From: Flavobacteriales bacterium | GTDB taxonomy: Bacteria > Bacteroidota > Bacteroidia > Flavobacteriales_F > PHOS-HE28 | Assembly: GCA_016717305.1 (NCBI GenBank) | Contig: JADKFY010000019.1 | Location: forward strand, 1-64,000 | Direction of reading: 5' to 3' | DNA: 64,000 nt | In this document: positions 54,647-63,600 of the stretch, piece by piece | How positions within the stretch are numbered: the first letter of the stretch is position 1 | How the letters are laid out: each line of letters opens with the position of its first letter | The notes under the pieces: generated by a model | Told to the model about the DNA's origin: nothing | The model's input: only the letters and a program-made list of their open reading frames with translations | The model's database searches: none | Made by a program: the position numbers and the translations under genes

Positions 54647-56100
54647 GGGCGCGGGATCTTCAGCTTTTGCCCAGGTGTAATGCGTGCATCAATGCCGTTC
54701 GCTTCCATGATGTGGTGTGCTGTAACACCCGGGAAACGCTGCGCAATACGGTACAGCGAGTCGCCGGACTGGACGGTATACGTGGCAAACCCGATACCCT
54801 TGTCAGCCAGTCTTTCCTTCCCATCGGTGACCAATTTGGGCTTGGTGCTGTTCGTAGGACCGTCAACATCGCTCTGGTCATTGATCAGCTTGGGCTTTGC
54901 CGACACCACCTCTCGTTTCTTCTGGTGTATCAGCAATCGCTTTCCCACGTAGATCCGATCGCTGCGTAAACTGTTCCACGCTTTCAATTGTCTAATGGAC
55001 ACATGGTATTTCGCCGCAATGCTTCCCAAGTTGTCCCCAGAGCGCACTTTGTAACGGACAATGTTCGTGACCTCCACAGTGACTGGTTCCGGTTTTGGAG
55101 CTTCTTCGATCGCTTCGGCTATTGTGTTCAATGAATCGGAAAGGATCAAGAACTTGGAGCGCATGCCTTCGGGTAGGTTGAACACCTGGGCTATCGGGAT
55201 CGTGGGACCGATCAGTGTGGGATTGATCGCGTGCAATCGCCCTTCCGGAAGATCCAAGACACTGGCTACTGTGGTCCAAGGAATTGCGTGTGGCGCGGTG
55301 AGCGTGTCGGTCGCCTCCCAAGTGGTCATTTCATAGGCGCCCAAGCCCAATGTACCGGCGTTGTTCGTGAGGTGGATGAAGGCCATCAACAACGGCAGCA
55401 CGTCTCGTTGGTCCGGTGTGAAATGCGGGTATAAGCTTCGGTAATCCGCTGCGCCACTGCTCCGCTGCTGTGCACGTGTAACATTGGCAGGCCCGCATGC
55501 GAAGGCCATGATCGCCATGCTCCAGTCCTGATAGCGAGTGTGCAGGTCCTTCAAATAGCGCACCGCCACTTTTGTGCTCTTCACATCATCGTGTCGTTCG
55601 TCCACCTCCGCAGTTACCTTCAACCCGTAGCGCAGTGCCACGGGGTAGTTGAGCATCCAAAGACCTGCTTCGCCGGACGTGCTTCCCGCTTGCGTATTCA
55701 ACGCAGAAAGGGCCATGGGCAGGTACTTCAGGTCGGCGGGCAAGGAGTCCTTCCCCAATTCCTTTTCGATCAAGGGGAAATAGTTGTTCGCCAACCCCAA
55801 CAAAACCCGGAAATGTTCACGTAATGGTTGCCCGTATTGGTCGGCATATCGGATCACGGCGCTGTCCGCGAAAACGGGGATGCTCGGCGCTTCAAGGGTC
55901 AACTTGGTATAGAGATCACGTGTGTCCACCGCGCGCACCACACCCCGCCCAACGCCACCATGCAACTCCTTCAACTGGTGTTGCACCATCCAGCTTGACA
56001 TTAAGGTGTCCGTGCGCCAAGTGGTTTGCGCCAACGACACATTAACAAAGCCCAGAACAGCTCCGATCAAAAACAACGGTATTGAACGTGAAATACGCAT
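54643..56100 (-). CDS. LysM protein with transglycosylase-like domain lacking catalytic Glu
   Basis: 485 residues with signal peptide (ending FVNVSLAQ). The MltD-like SLT domain is recognisable: LGLANNYFPLIEKELGKDSL, LPADLKYLPMALSALN, GSTSGEAGLWMLNYPVALRYGL and DWSMAIMAFACGPANVTRAQ. The expected catalytic Glu of the ESxxNP motif is replaced: the line reads MALSALNTQ. Two LysM domains follow, YKVRSGDNLGSIAAKYHVSI and YTVQSGDSLYRIAQRFPGVT. I infer a non-hydrolytic peptidoglycan-binding protein that may localise the SGNH/MBOAT acylation machinery. Its stop overlaps the SGNH protein 1 start. First gene of the operon. Confidence 0.85.
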   Translation of the reverse strand: MRISRSIPLFLIGAVLGFVNVSLAQTTWRTDTLMSSWMVQHQLKELHGGVGRGVVRAVDTRDLYTKLTLEAPSIPVFADSAVIRYADQYGQPLREHFRVLLGLANNYFPLIEKELGKDSLPADLKYLPMALSALNTQAGSTSGEAGLWMLNYPVALRYGLKVTAEVDERHDDVKSTKVAVRYLKDLHTRYQDWSMAIMAFACGPANVTRAQQRSSGAADYRSLYPHFTPDQRDVLPLLMAFIHLTNNAGTLGLGAYEMTTWEATDTLTAPHAIPWTTVASVLDLPEGRLHAINPTLIGPTIPIAQVFNLPEGMRSKFLILSDSLNTIAEAIEEAPKPEPVTVEVTNIVRYKVRSGDNLGSIAAKYHVSIRQLKAWNSLRSDRIYVGKRLLIHQKKREVVSAKPKLINDQSDVDGPTNSTKPKLVTDGKERLADKGIGFATYTVQSGDSLYRIAQRFPGVTAHHIMEANGIDARITPGQKLKIPRP

Positions 56101-56285
56101 GGTCCAAAACGTAAAACAATTCCACTGGACACTATAACGCGTTGCAGGCCATCGGAATTCTCCACGCTCCAGTGTTGAGAGATGTACGTTGAACGACCCC
56201 CTCCTCGGATCGGTCGCAGTGGACGCGGATCACGACAGACAGGTCGAAGGTGATCTTCTGAACTGTGGTCCCGAACTTTGTACCC

Positions 56286-57044
56286 ATGAAAAGTTGGTCC
56301 AGCCTTCTTGTGGCAACTCTCGTCCTACCCATCACCGCATTTTCCCAATTGCAACGCGTCCCAGAACGCGCACCCATGGAACACCCTTCAACCAAAATGA
56401 CCGTAGAGATCTGGAGTGATGTCGTTTGTCCCTTCTGTTACATCGGCAAGCGCGAATTTGAACGTGCATTGGAGCGCTTTCCGCATAAGAATGAAGTGGA
56501 AGTGGTGTGGAAGAGCTTTGAGCTGGATCCCAATGCCCCTGAACGTAGCGAACATGACATGTACGGTATGCTGGCGGCCAAGTACGGCGGCACCCGTGAA
56601 GATGCTGCGGCCCGCGTGGAGGGCGTGGTGCAACGTGCGAAAAGCGTTGGCTTGGAGTATCAAATGGACAAGGCTGTGATCGGGAATTCATTTCAAGCAC
56701 AGCGGTTGATCCAATTCGCCAAGACCAAGGGAATGGGAGCGGAGGCCGAGGAACGATCGTTCAAAGCCTATTTCATGGAAGGGGCGCAATTATCCGATCG
56801 GTCAACGCTGATCGGTCTTGCAAAAGAGATCGGTTTGGATGCTGCAGAAGTGGAAACCGTTCTGACGTCCGATGCATTCGCTGATGAAGTTCGTGCGGAT
56901 GAACGCGAAGCACAGCAACTGGGCATACAAGGCGTTCCCTTTTTCGTGCTGGACCGGAAGTACGCGGTGAGCGGAGCCCAGTCCAGTGATCATTTCCTAG
57001 GTGCCTTGGAACAAGCATGGGAAGAACGTGCTGAGAAGCAGTGA
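56286..57044 (+). CDS. DsbA-family (FrnE-like) thiol oxidoreductase
   Basis: The core, starting MTVEIWSDVVCPFCYIGKRE at 56397, is a FrnE-like DsbA protein with a CPFC redox motif, GNSFQAQRLIQFAKTKG and the cis-Pro segment IQGVPFFVLDRKYAVSGAQ. Starting at 56286 instead adds MKSWSSLLVATLVLPITAFS, a good Sec signal, so the protein may be periplasmic, unusual for this mostly cytosolic subfamily. Length is 252 or 215 residues. Alone on the plus strand, divergent from the LysM protein. Confidence 0.85.
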   Translation: MKSWSSLLVATLVLPITAFSQLQRVPERAPMEHPSTKMTVEIWSDVVCPFCYIGKREFERALERFPHKNEVEVVWKSFELDPNAPERSEHDMYGMLAAKYGGTREDAAARVEGVVQRAKSVGLEYQMDKAVIGNSFQAQRLIQFAKTKGMGAEAEERSFKAYFMEGAQLSDRSTLIGLAKEIGLDAAEVETVLTSDAFADEVRADEREAQQLGIQGVPFFVLDRKYAVSGAQSSDHFLGALEQAWEERAEKQ

Positions 57045-57086
57045 TCAGTTTGCAATACCCAGTGTTGTGCCATGCACAAATCGCCC

Positions 57087-58046
57087 CTAATGTTGGTCGA
57101 TGTATGCCTCGCCACTATCGGTGCTGCGTGCATCTGGCAAGAACGTCCACAACGCGGCGGGCAACACGAAATAGCATAACGGCAACAGCAACCGCGTTTC
57201 AGTAATGATCCCGATGAACATGTTGGGGATCAGGAAGAGCGGGATCGTCAATAAGCACCGTTGAAGGAACACGGGCAATTGCTTGTACTGAATGAAAGCA
57301 AGCACCCAGAACACGCCAAGGAAAAGGACCACACTGTCCAATGCCATCAAGTTGGCTTGCCAATGCCAACCGCCGCCTAAATACGGCTGATCGCGCGTGA
57401 TGTAACGGATTGCGCCCACCGTGAGCAAGCCAGGTAGGCCCAACAGAAATGCCGTTCCGCAAAGCCGCGCCAACGGGGCGAACGCCCAGGAACGGAAATT
57501 CACGAACAAGTACACTGCCGGTAGAAAGAGCATCGTCTCGTTGTTCAACCCGCCGAACCAAATGATGCCTGCAAATAGCGCCAGCCTTCCTTCCCGCATG
57601 GCCCACAATGCAGCAACGAAGGTGAAGGCCAACAGGGGAGCACTCTCCTGAAGATCGCCTTGGAAGGTGAAGGCGGTGAGCAGTGCGAAGAGGACAACCG
57701 CGAGCAAAGCGGCCGTATTGTTCAGCCACCGCGAACTGGACCTGTGAAAGGTAAAGAAGGCCAACGTGGTGAAGACCAAACGCTGCATGCCATAAGCCGT
57801 GTGCAGTTGTACAGGAAGGATCCGCGTTAGCAATTCCGGTATGCCCCACTGCAAGAGCCGACTCTGCTCATTGTTGTAGTACTTGAACTGGACCAATAAC
57901 GCTTGGATCTGCTCCAAGGTGCCATCGTCCCAATGCGAGGTGGTGGCCGTTTTCAGGCGGAAAGTGACGTAGGCCAAGAATGCGCAGACAGCGAAGATCC
58001 AAGCCGGGTGTTGGAAGTTGAACGGCGTCTTACGATCGTTGCTCAT
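57087..58046 (-). CDS. Hypothetical polytopic membrane protein
   Basis: 319 residues with about eight hydrophobic helices, beginning NFQHPAWIFAVCAFLAYVTF. A DDG motif soon after (SHWDDGTLEQIQALL) and a later IIWFGGLNNETMLFLPAVYL suggest a GT-C-like fold, but I do not recognise a family. It follows the ureohydrolase gene by about 30 bases on the same strand, with no obvious functional link. Confidence 0.65.
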   Translation of the reverse strand: MSNDRKTPFNFQHPAWIFAVCAFLAYVTFRLKTATTSHWDDGTLEQIQALLVQFKYYNNEQSRLLQWGIPELLTRILPVQLHTAYGMQRLVFTTLAFFTFHRSSSRWLNNTAALLAVVLFALLTAFTFQGDLQESAPLLAFTFVAALWAMREGRLALFAGIIWFGGLNNETMLFLPAVYLFVNFRSWAFAPLARLCGTAFLLGLPGLLTVGAIRYITRDQPYLGGGWHWQANLMALDSVVLFLGVFWVLAFIQYKQLPVFLQRCLLTIPLFLIPNMFIGIITETRLLLPLCYFVLPAALWTFLPDARSTDSGEAYIDQH

Positions 58047-58077
58047 TCAATTCCTTTTCCTCTACGGTCCGCAGTAA

Positions 58078-59127
58078 TTAGCGCGGTGCGGCCAGCACTC
58101 CGCAGAGGTGGAACAACAAGCGCGCGCCCACGTTCGCATCCCAATCGTCATGCTTGCCCGGTGTTACTTCCACCATATCGAAACCGATGATCGTGCGACC
58201 ACTGGCCGCCAATTTGGACAGGAGGTAAGTGGCTTCCTCGTATTGGAATCCGCCCGGAACAGGTGTACCTGTGTTCGGGCAAAGCGTTGGGTCCAGACCA
58301 TCGATATCGAAACTGATGTGGACCTTGTCCGGCAAGCCATTGATGATGGCATCGCATTGTTCACGCCATGTGACCCCATCGAATTGTTGCCTGCGAACAT
58401 CCGCACTGCGCACCACGCGGACCCTTCCCTTTTCCTTGAGGAACACGGTGTTCTCCGCTTCACAGAAATCGCGTATGCCAACGCTTACGATCCGTTCAAG
58501 TTGCGGAATGGCCAGCGCATTGTACATGATGCTCGCATGGCTATACGTGAATCCTTCGTAGGCTTTGCGGAGGTCCAAATGCGCATCGATGTGCAGGATC
58601 CCGAATTTCTTGTGGCGCGCGGCATGTGCTCGGTAAAATCCGAGTGGCGTGCTGTGGTCTCCTCCAACAAGACCGACCAATTTCTTTTTGTCCAGCCAAT
58701 AGCCGGTACGCTGTTCCACCCAATCGTTCATCACCGCACATTCGGCGTTGATCAACTTCAATGCTTTTGCCGCGCGGGTCTTCTTCTTGTCATCGCCGCC
58801 CTTCACGAGCAGATCGATCACATGTTGTGCATCCTTTTTCAGATCATCACTTTGTTCCTGCAAAGCGGTTGGCAATTCATCCATGGCGATGCCTCGCTTC
58901 CATAGTTCCGGGAACTCGCGATGGAAAAGATCGACCTGGAAACTCGCTTCAAGGATCGCAGCTGGACCGTGCGAAGTGCCACCTCCATAGCTCGTGGTCA
59001 CTTCCCATGGAACGGGGACGATCACTACATCCGCTTCTGCCGTGGTGAACGGCAAGCCGTAGATACCGGCATCCGCAGCTCCTGGGCCGTTCGGGTCGAA
59101 TTGTTTGATCTTGGCGGCTTTGCTCAT
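58078..59127 (-). CDS. Ureohydrolase (arginase/agmatinase family)
   Basis: Manganese enzyme that hydrolyses a guanidino or formimino substrate. From ATG 59127 (MSKAAKIKQFDPNGPGAADA) it has 349 residues; the upstream 59205 start is less likely. Metal-binding motifs are complete: LVGLVGGDHSTPLGF, ILHIDAHLDLRKAYEG, HISFDIDGLDPTLCPNTGTP and FDMVEVTPGKHDDWDANVG. Arginase, agmatinase and formimidoylglutamase share these; the active-site loop (SFDIDGLDP, EGFTYSHASIM) and the early VPWEVTTSYGGGTSHGP favour agmatinase-like members. Cytosolic. Confidence 0.9.
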   Translation of the reverse strand: MSKAAKIKQFDPNGPGAADAGIYGLPFTTAEADVVIVPVPWEVTTSYGGGTSHGPAAILEASFQVDLFHREFPELWKRGIAMDELPTALQEQSDDLKKDAQHVIDLLVKGGDDKKKTRAAKALKLINAECAVMNDWVEQRTGYWLDKKKLVGLVGGDHSTPLGFYRAHAARHKKFGILHIDAHLDLRKAYEGFTYSHASIMYNALAIPQLERIVSVGIRDFCEAENTVFLKEKGRVRVVRSADVRRQQFDGVTWREQCDAIINGLPDKVHISFDIDGLDPTLCPNTGTPVPGGFQYEEATYLLSKLAASGRTIIGFDMVEVTPGKHDDWDANVGARLLFHLCGVLAAPR

Positions 59128-59270
59128 GGTCGGGCGTGTTAGGTCGGCGAAGTTAAGTGCGAGCCGTTGTGTGGTCCTTTCAAGAAATGGAACCGCCCCG
59201 ATCACATAGTGACCAGGGCGTGAATGGACCTCAACCCCTCGTTGCGTCCAAGGCCGTAGGGCGGCTCCTT

Positions 59271-61088
59271 TTACAGGTTGTGGAACATCAAGCCAAGGAA
59301 ATTCGGCATCAATGAAGCTTTGCGTTCCCGTGTTCGGTCATTCGTTCCCGCGCTTACCACCGTATTCTTGGTCGCGGACGGAACGTTCTTCTTGTCCGAG
59401 GTGCGGTCTTCCTTCGGAGTTGGCGGAGTTGGCATGGGTAGGACCTCATCGGGAACCTGCTCAGGTGCAATGTCCATGCTCAATCCACGACGCGTCATGG
59501 TCCAGGTCCGATCCGGCATGTCGCCGTCGTAAGTGTTGGTCACGTTGGCTATATCATCCAGCAAAGGACCCGTGCCACTTCCTAGGTGAATGGCCTTTCC
59601 TAAGGGAACCTCGATCACACAGTGGGCCCGTTGCACCCTGAATTTGTCGGCCTTCGGAAAGGCCAGCCATTGGCTCAGGAACAGCACTGAATCCACCTGT
59701 TGCAGGGTGAACCCGATGTTCGATGCACGGGTCTGCGCTTCTTTGTAGCTGCGGCCTTGCGCGGTGCGTTCCACATAGAAGTGGAAGAGGCTATCAGGGC
59801 TGCGTTGAACATCCAAACCGACCCAACAGATGCGTATGCTGTCCTTCTGCATCACGAACCCGTCCATGCTCCAGTCCACACTGCCGTGGTTGTAGCGGAA
59901 GTGTTTCCGTTGACCTTGGCCAACAGGGTCCAAATTCTCCAAGTAGAGCGTTTGACCGGTGGGCTGGATCAAGGGTACTTCAAGGTCCACCGTTTCGTGC
60001 TTGCTGAAATCAGCACCGACGAAGGAGGCGGTTACAATAACCACGATCAACGCGGCCACCCAAGCAAGCCCCAAGGTCCACCCGAGCCAACGCGGAGTGC
60101 GCGTCTCGAACACCAGACGAAGCCCACCTAGCATAATGCCGATCACCGGGATAAGGCCCAAAAGAAAGACCGCGACCAACGACCAAATGCTTTGCCAAGG
60201 GCTGCTGAAGAGCATGCCGGCCAGCGCGAACGGACCGCCACTTTCCCATCCGTCGGTGCTGCCGTATTGAAGGGTGCCGGTGCCGATCAAACCACCGATC
60301 ATGGCCATGGCCCAGAAGAACCCGAAAAGCAACAAGGCAACACCGATCACTTTCTTGATCACCGTGCCGAGACCACTTCCCAAGCGGTCCGCGTGACCCC
60401 GGAAACGGGCCTTGCCATCCGCAGTGTTCCACTTCCTTCCCAGCTCATCCACTTCCTTGGCCATGCGCTCGGCACTGGACTTCACTTTTTCCGCTCCTTC
60501 TTCAAAGGTCTTTTTCAGGTTGTCCACGGTAACGGGTTCACCCTGCATCATCAAGCGTTCCGCAGCGGTCTCCGCTTTCGGTACCAGGATCCACATGAGG
60601 ATGTAGATCAACACAGGCGAGCCCTTACCCAAAAGGAACAACGCGATGAAGGCCAAACGCAGCCACAAAGGGTCGATGTTGAAGTAGGCGCTTAGACCTC
60701 CGAATACGCCGCCGATCCATTTGTCATCGGGATCACGGAACAGCCGCTTGTGCCTGCGTTGGCCACTGCTTGTGTGGTGGCTCTGATCACTGTTGGGCCT
60801 TGCCGTATCCTGTGCAGTTTCGGCATCGCCCATGTAATCCTCCGGCTGGCCCATTACGGTGATCACGTGTTCCACATCGGTCACGTTCAGCACTTGGCGC
60901 TTACCGGCCAACCGTTCCGTGAAAAGCTCGGCGATCCGTGCCTCGATGTCCGCCATGATCTCTTCACGGCCATCGCTGCCGCTGAATTGGGCACGAATGC
61001 TGGCGAGGTAACGCTGCATTCTGTCAAAAGCGTCCTCTTCGATGTGGAACACCGTGCCGCTGATGTTGGCTGTCAATGTCTTTTTCAT
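59271..61088 (-). CDS. PspC-domain membrane protein
   Basis: 605 residues with a short N-terminal region (residues 1-90) ending VEHVITVMGQPEDYMGDAE, a phage-shock PspC domain at about 113-171 (DPDDKWIGGVFGGLSAYFNI and IYILMWILVPK), four or so further helices, and a soluble C-terminal region. The architecture matches the large Bacteroidota PspC proteins that respond to envelope stress. It starts 5 bases after the PadR regulator's stop, so both are one operon; regulation by PadR is a reasonable inference. Confidence 0.92.
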   Translation of the reverse strand: MKKTLTANISGTVFHIEEDAFDRMQRYLASIRAQFSGSDGREEIMADIEARIAELFTERLAGKRQVLNVTDVEHVITVMGQPEDYMGDAETAQDTARPNSDQSHHTSSGQRRHKRLFRDPDDKWIGGVFGGLSAYFNIDPLWLRLAFIALFLLGKGSPVLIYILMWILVPKAETAAERLMMQGEPVTVDNLKKTFEEGAEKVKSSAERMAKEVDELGRKWNTADGKARFRGHADRLGSGLGTVIKKVIGVALLLFGFFWAMAMIGGLIGTGTLQYGSTDGWESGGPFALAGMLFSSPWQSIWSLVAVFLLGLIPVIGIMLGGLRLVFETRTPRWLGWTLGLAWVAALIVVIVTASFVGADFSKHETVDLEVPLIQPTGQTLYLENLDPVGQGQRKHFRYNHGSVDWSMDGFVMQKDSIRICWVGLDVQRSPDSLFHFYVERTAQGRSYKEAQTRASNIGFTLQQVDSVLFLSQWLAFPKADKFRVQRAHCVIEVPLGKAIHLGSGTGPLLDDIANVTNTYDGDMPDRTWTMTRRGLSMDIAPEQVPDEVLPMPTPPTPKEDRTSDKKNVPSATKNTVVSAGTNDRTRERKASLMPNFLGLMFHNL

Positions 61089-61093
61089 GGGGT

Positions 61094-61423
61094 CTATTTC
61101 CTACGGGTGGTCTTCTTAACTGCTTGCATCAATTCATCCCATTCCTGATCCAGTTCGTTCAGGAATTTCGTGCCCACTGGAGTTAGTGTGTAGTATTTGC
61201 GAGGTGGTCCGGATCTGGATTCCTCCCAACGATAGGTGAGCAGGCCGGCATCTTTCAATCGTGTAAGCAGGGGGTACAAAGTGCCTTCAACAACGATCAA
61301 CTTCGCGTCCTTCAATTTCCCGATGATGTCCGAAGGATAAAGCTCGCCCTGTGATAAGGTGCCCAGGATGCAGTACTCCAGCACCCCTTTGCGCATCTGT
61401 GCTTTTGTGTTATCGACTCTCAT
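61094..61423 (-). CDS. PadR-family transcriptional regulator
   Basis: Winged-helix DNA-binding protein of 109 residues from ATG 61423 (MRVDNTKAQMRKGVLEYCIL). Family hallmarks are LGTLSQGELYPSDIIGKLKD, VVEGTLYPLLTRLKDAGLLT and RSGPPRKYYTLTPVGTKFLN. Such regulators sense small ligands or respond to stress, and typically repress a neighbouring membrane protein. It forms an operon with the PspC-domain gene. No operator palindrome was identified with confidence. Confidence 0.94.
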   Translation of the reverse strand: MRVDNTKAQMRKGVLEYCILGTLSQGELYPSDIIGKLKDAKLIVVEGTLYPLLTRLKDAGLLTYRWEESRSGPPRKYYTLTPVGTKFLNELDQEWDELMQAVKKTTRRK

Positions 61424-61648
61424 GGTCTGGTCTTGGACCGGCTTTCGTGATCGGGTGATCACTGCTCCGGTTCGTTGACGCACCAAAGATACGTGTATGG
61501 GTTGGTACTATGCAACACAAGGTAGTATGCTTTGTGATGAGCGGTCACCGAAAGAGGGTGAACGGAGGTGAGCGGATGGAAAGGGATCCCTTATGAAAGG
61601 AACCAGCAACCCATTCTTCCAAACTATCTTTCGGCCAACTCCACACTC

Positions 61649-62020
61649 ATGGGCCGTCTTTGGAAATTCATCCTCTTTTTGTTGATCGTGATCGCTGTTG
61701 GAGGTTACTTCCGGTATTTCTGGGTATTCGGCACAGGAGTGAAGAGCGGCGAATTGAACTACATGGTCCACAAAGGGGTCATGTTCAAGACCTATGAAGG
61801 CAAAATGATACAAACAGGTATCCGCAGCCAGAACGCAACCCTGCAGAGCTTTGAATTCTTGTTCTCGGTGGAAGATCCCGAGATCGCAGAGCAACTGATG
61901 CGTCACAGTGGCAATCAATTCAACGTGCACTACAAGGAATACCTTGCCGCCCTTCCGTGGCGTGGACACACCAAATTCGTGGTGGACAGCATTGTTTCCA
62001 TGGATGAGGTGAACCGGTGA
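61649..62020 (+). CDS. Small membrane-anchored conserved protein
   Basis: 123 residues from ATG 61649: N-terminal anchor WKFILFLLIVIAVGGYFRYF, then a compact domain with GVKSGELNYMVHKGVMFKTYEG, FEFLFSVEDPEIAEQLM and HYKEYLAALPWRGHTKFVVDS. It resembles a conserved Bacteroidota family often misnamed 6-phosphogluconate dehydrogenase in databases; there is no dehydrogenase fold here. Function unknown. Followed closely by the GT39-like gene on the same strand. Confidence 0.75.
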   Translation: MGRLWKFILFLLIVIAVGGYFRYFWVFGTGVKSGELNYMVHKGVMFKTYEGKMIQTGIRSQNATLQSFEFLFSVEDPEIAEQLMRHSGNQFNVHYKEYLAALPWRGHTKFVVDSIVSMDEVNR

Positions 62021-62055
62021 TAGACCCATGGACGAACACGTGAACGAAGTGTACA

Positions 62056-63555
62056 ATGAGCAGCAGATCGCGTAGTCGATCGGCCCCTTCGGCTGGCTTC
62101 ATTGGCGATATCCGTCGGTTGATCCTTGAACTCAGCAAGCGCACTTCGGCCTCGCACAAACGGTTTGTCATTTTCCTCATTCTGGTGGGGGTGGCGCTAC
62201 GTGCTTCGCTGCTCCTGCGCCCGATCACCTACGATGAAGCCTTTGCCTATGTGGAGTTCGCCACACAGCCCTTGGGAAAGTTGCTCTCCGACTATCGCGA
62301 TCCGGCCAACCAGCTCCTCCATACGCTGCTCACCAAGTTCTCAACGGGTCTTTTCGGGGTAGGAAGGGTCCAGTTGCGGTTGCCCGCATTCATTGCAGGG
62401 GTGTTGGTCATGCCGCTCTTCTACATCTTCGTTCGTGCCATGTTCAATCGGTACATCGCGCTCATGGCCTTGGCCCTGGTGGCCGCATCCGGGCCGCTGG
62501 TGGAATACAGTGCGCTCGCTCGTGGGTTCAGCATGGGTTGGTTGTGTTTCGTTACCGCCTTGGTCCTGGGCAGGCACATGATCAAGGAAAATAATGCGGT
62601 GAGCGCTGTGGCCATTGGCGTGGTGTGTGCTTTGGGCATGTGGGCCGTTCCTACCATGGCCTATGCCGCACTCCTGATCTACTGGTGGATGTTGTTCTCC
62701 CTCACTGCACAATACAAGAACACCGTGCAGAAACGGATCATGACCTGGTTATTGTCATTGGTCGTATTCGTGGTGGTAACGGGACTATTGTACATGCCGG
62801 TGATCCTGGAGCACGGATTCGACCAATTGCTTCACCATCGCACCGTCGCTGAACAAGGCTGGTACTATTTCAAGCTGCACCACCAGGACCGGGCATTTGA
62901 CCTTTGGGCTTATCTGGTCGATAGCTCATCGGTCTGGATCGCCGTTCCCGGGTTGATCGGGATGCTTTATCCGGCCTTCATTTCATCCAAATTCCGGTTC
63001 TTGGCCCTTGCCGCGTTGCTCGGCGCAATGCCGTTGGTCTTCGTACAAACGATCATCGGGCCGCCACAAGTGTGGCTCTACACCTTGTTCATCTTCCATT
63101 TGAGCACCGCCATCGCAGTGTTCTATTTGCTCAAATTCCTTCAGGAGAAACTCTTTACCAAGCTGGGCAAGAGAACGCGCACCGCTGCTGCTGCGCTGGT
63201 CCTTTTGCGCTTTTCGCTTCGCTTGGTATGCCCATGGCATGGGAACGGAGCAGTGGCATGCCCGAAGCACGGACGTGTGGCCTATGCGGTCCGCAATTTG
63301 AAGACCGGTGATAAATTGTTCGTGCAACACCCTTGGGATTGGCCGGTAAAATTCAGCGCCATCGAGCTCGGTCTATCCTTCGATATGCTCACCGGTACTC
63401 CAGCACCGAACGCGAAGGTCCTGGTCGCTTGTTCTCCCACCGATGAACAGTCGGTGCGTTCGGTCCTGTTGCACAACGCACAAGATCCGGCAATGGAAGA
63501 TCGGATGAAGATGGTGCTGGAACCGGGTAAATTGAAGATCTTTGCCGCCCCTTAG
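62056..63555 (+). CDS. GT39-like membrane glycosyltransferase
   Basis: 499-residue polytopic protein with a GT-C pattern: a first loop carrying RPITYDEAFAYVEFATQPLG with the Asp-Glu pair typical of PMT/ArnT-like enzymes, then about ten helices and a soluble tail (GRVAYAVRNLKTGDKLFVQH). Between about 63190 and 63275 the frame seems displaced: another frame reads LFASLGMPMAWERSSGMPEA, which fits a membrane-exit region better, so two compensating indels are likely. It transfers sugars from lipid carriers to unknown acceptors. The ABC-F gene follows 46 bases later. Confidence 0.75.
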   Translation: MSSRSRSRSAPSAGFIGDIRRLILELSKRTSASHKRFVIFLILVGVALRASLLLRPITYDEAFAYVEFATQPLGKLLSDYRDPANQLLHTLLTKFSTGLFGVGRVQLRLPAFIAGVLVMPLFYIFVRAMFNRYIALMALALVAASGPLVEYSALARGFSMGWLCFVTALVLGRHMIKENNAVSAVAIGVVCALGMWAVPTMAYAALLIYWWMLFSLTAQYKNTVQKRIMTWLLSLVVFVVVTGLLYMPVILEHGFDQLLHHRTVAEQGWYYFKLHHQDRAFDLWAYLVDSSSVWIAVPGLIGMLYPAFISSKFRFLALAALLGAMPLVFVQTIIGPPQVWLYTLFIFHLSTAIAVFYLLKFLQEKLFTKLGKRTRTAAAALVLLRFSLRLVCPWHGNGAVACPKHGRVAYAVRNLKTGDKLFVQHPWDWPVKFSAIELGLSFDMLTGTPAPNAKVLVACSPTDEQSVRSVLLHNAQDPAMEDRMKMVLEPGKLKIFAAP

Positions 63556-63600
63556 AAGTCGAAGATCTTCGACCCGAAGGGGCAAAAACAGAAGTACACA

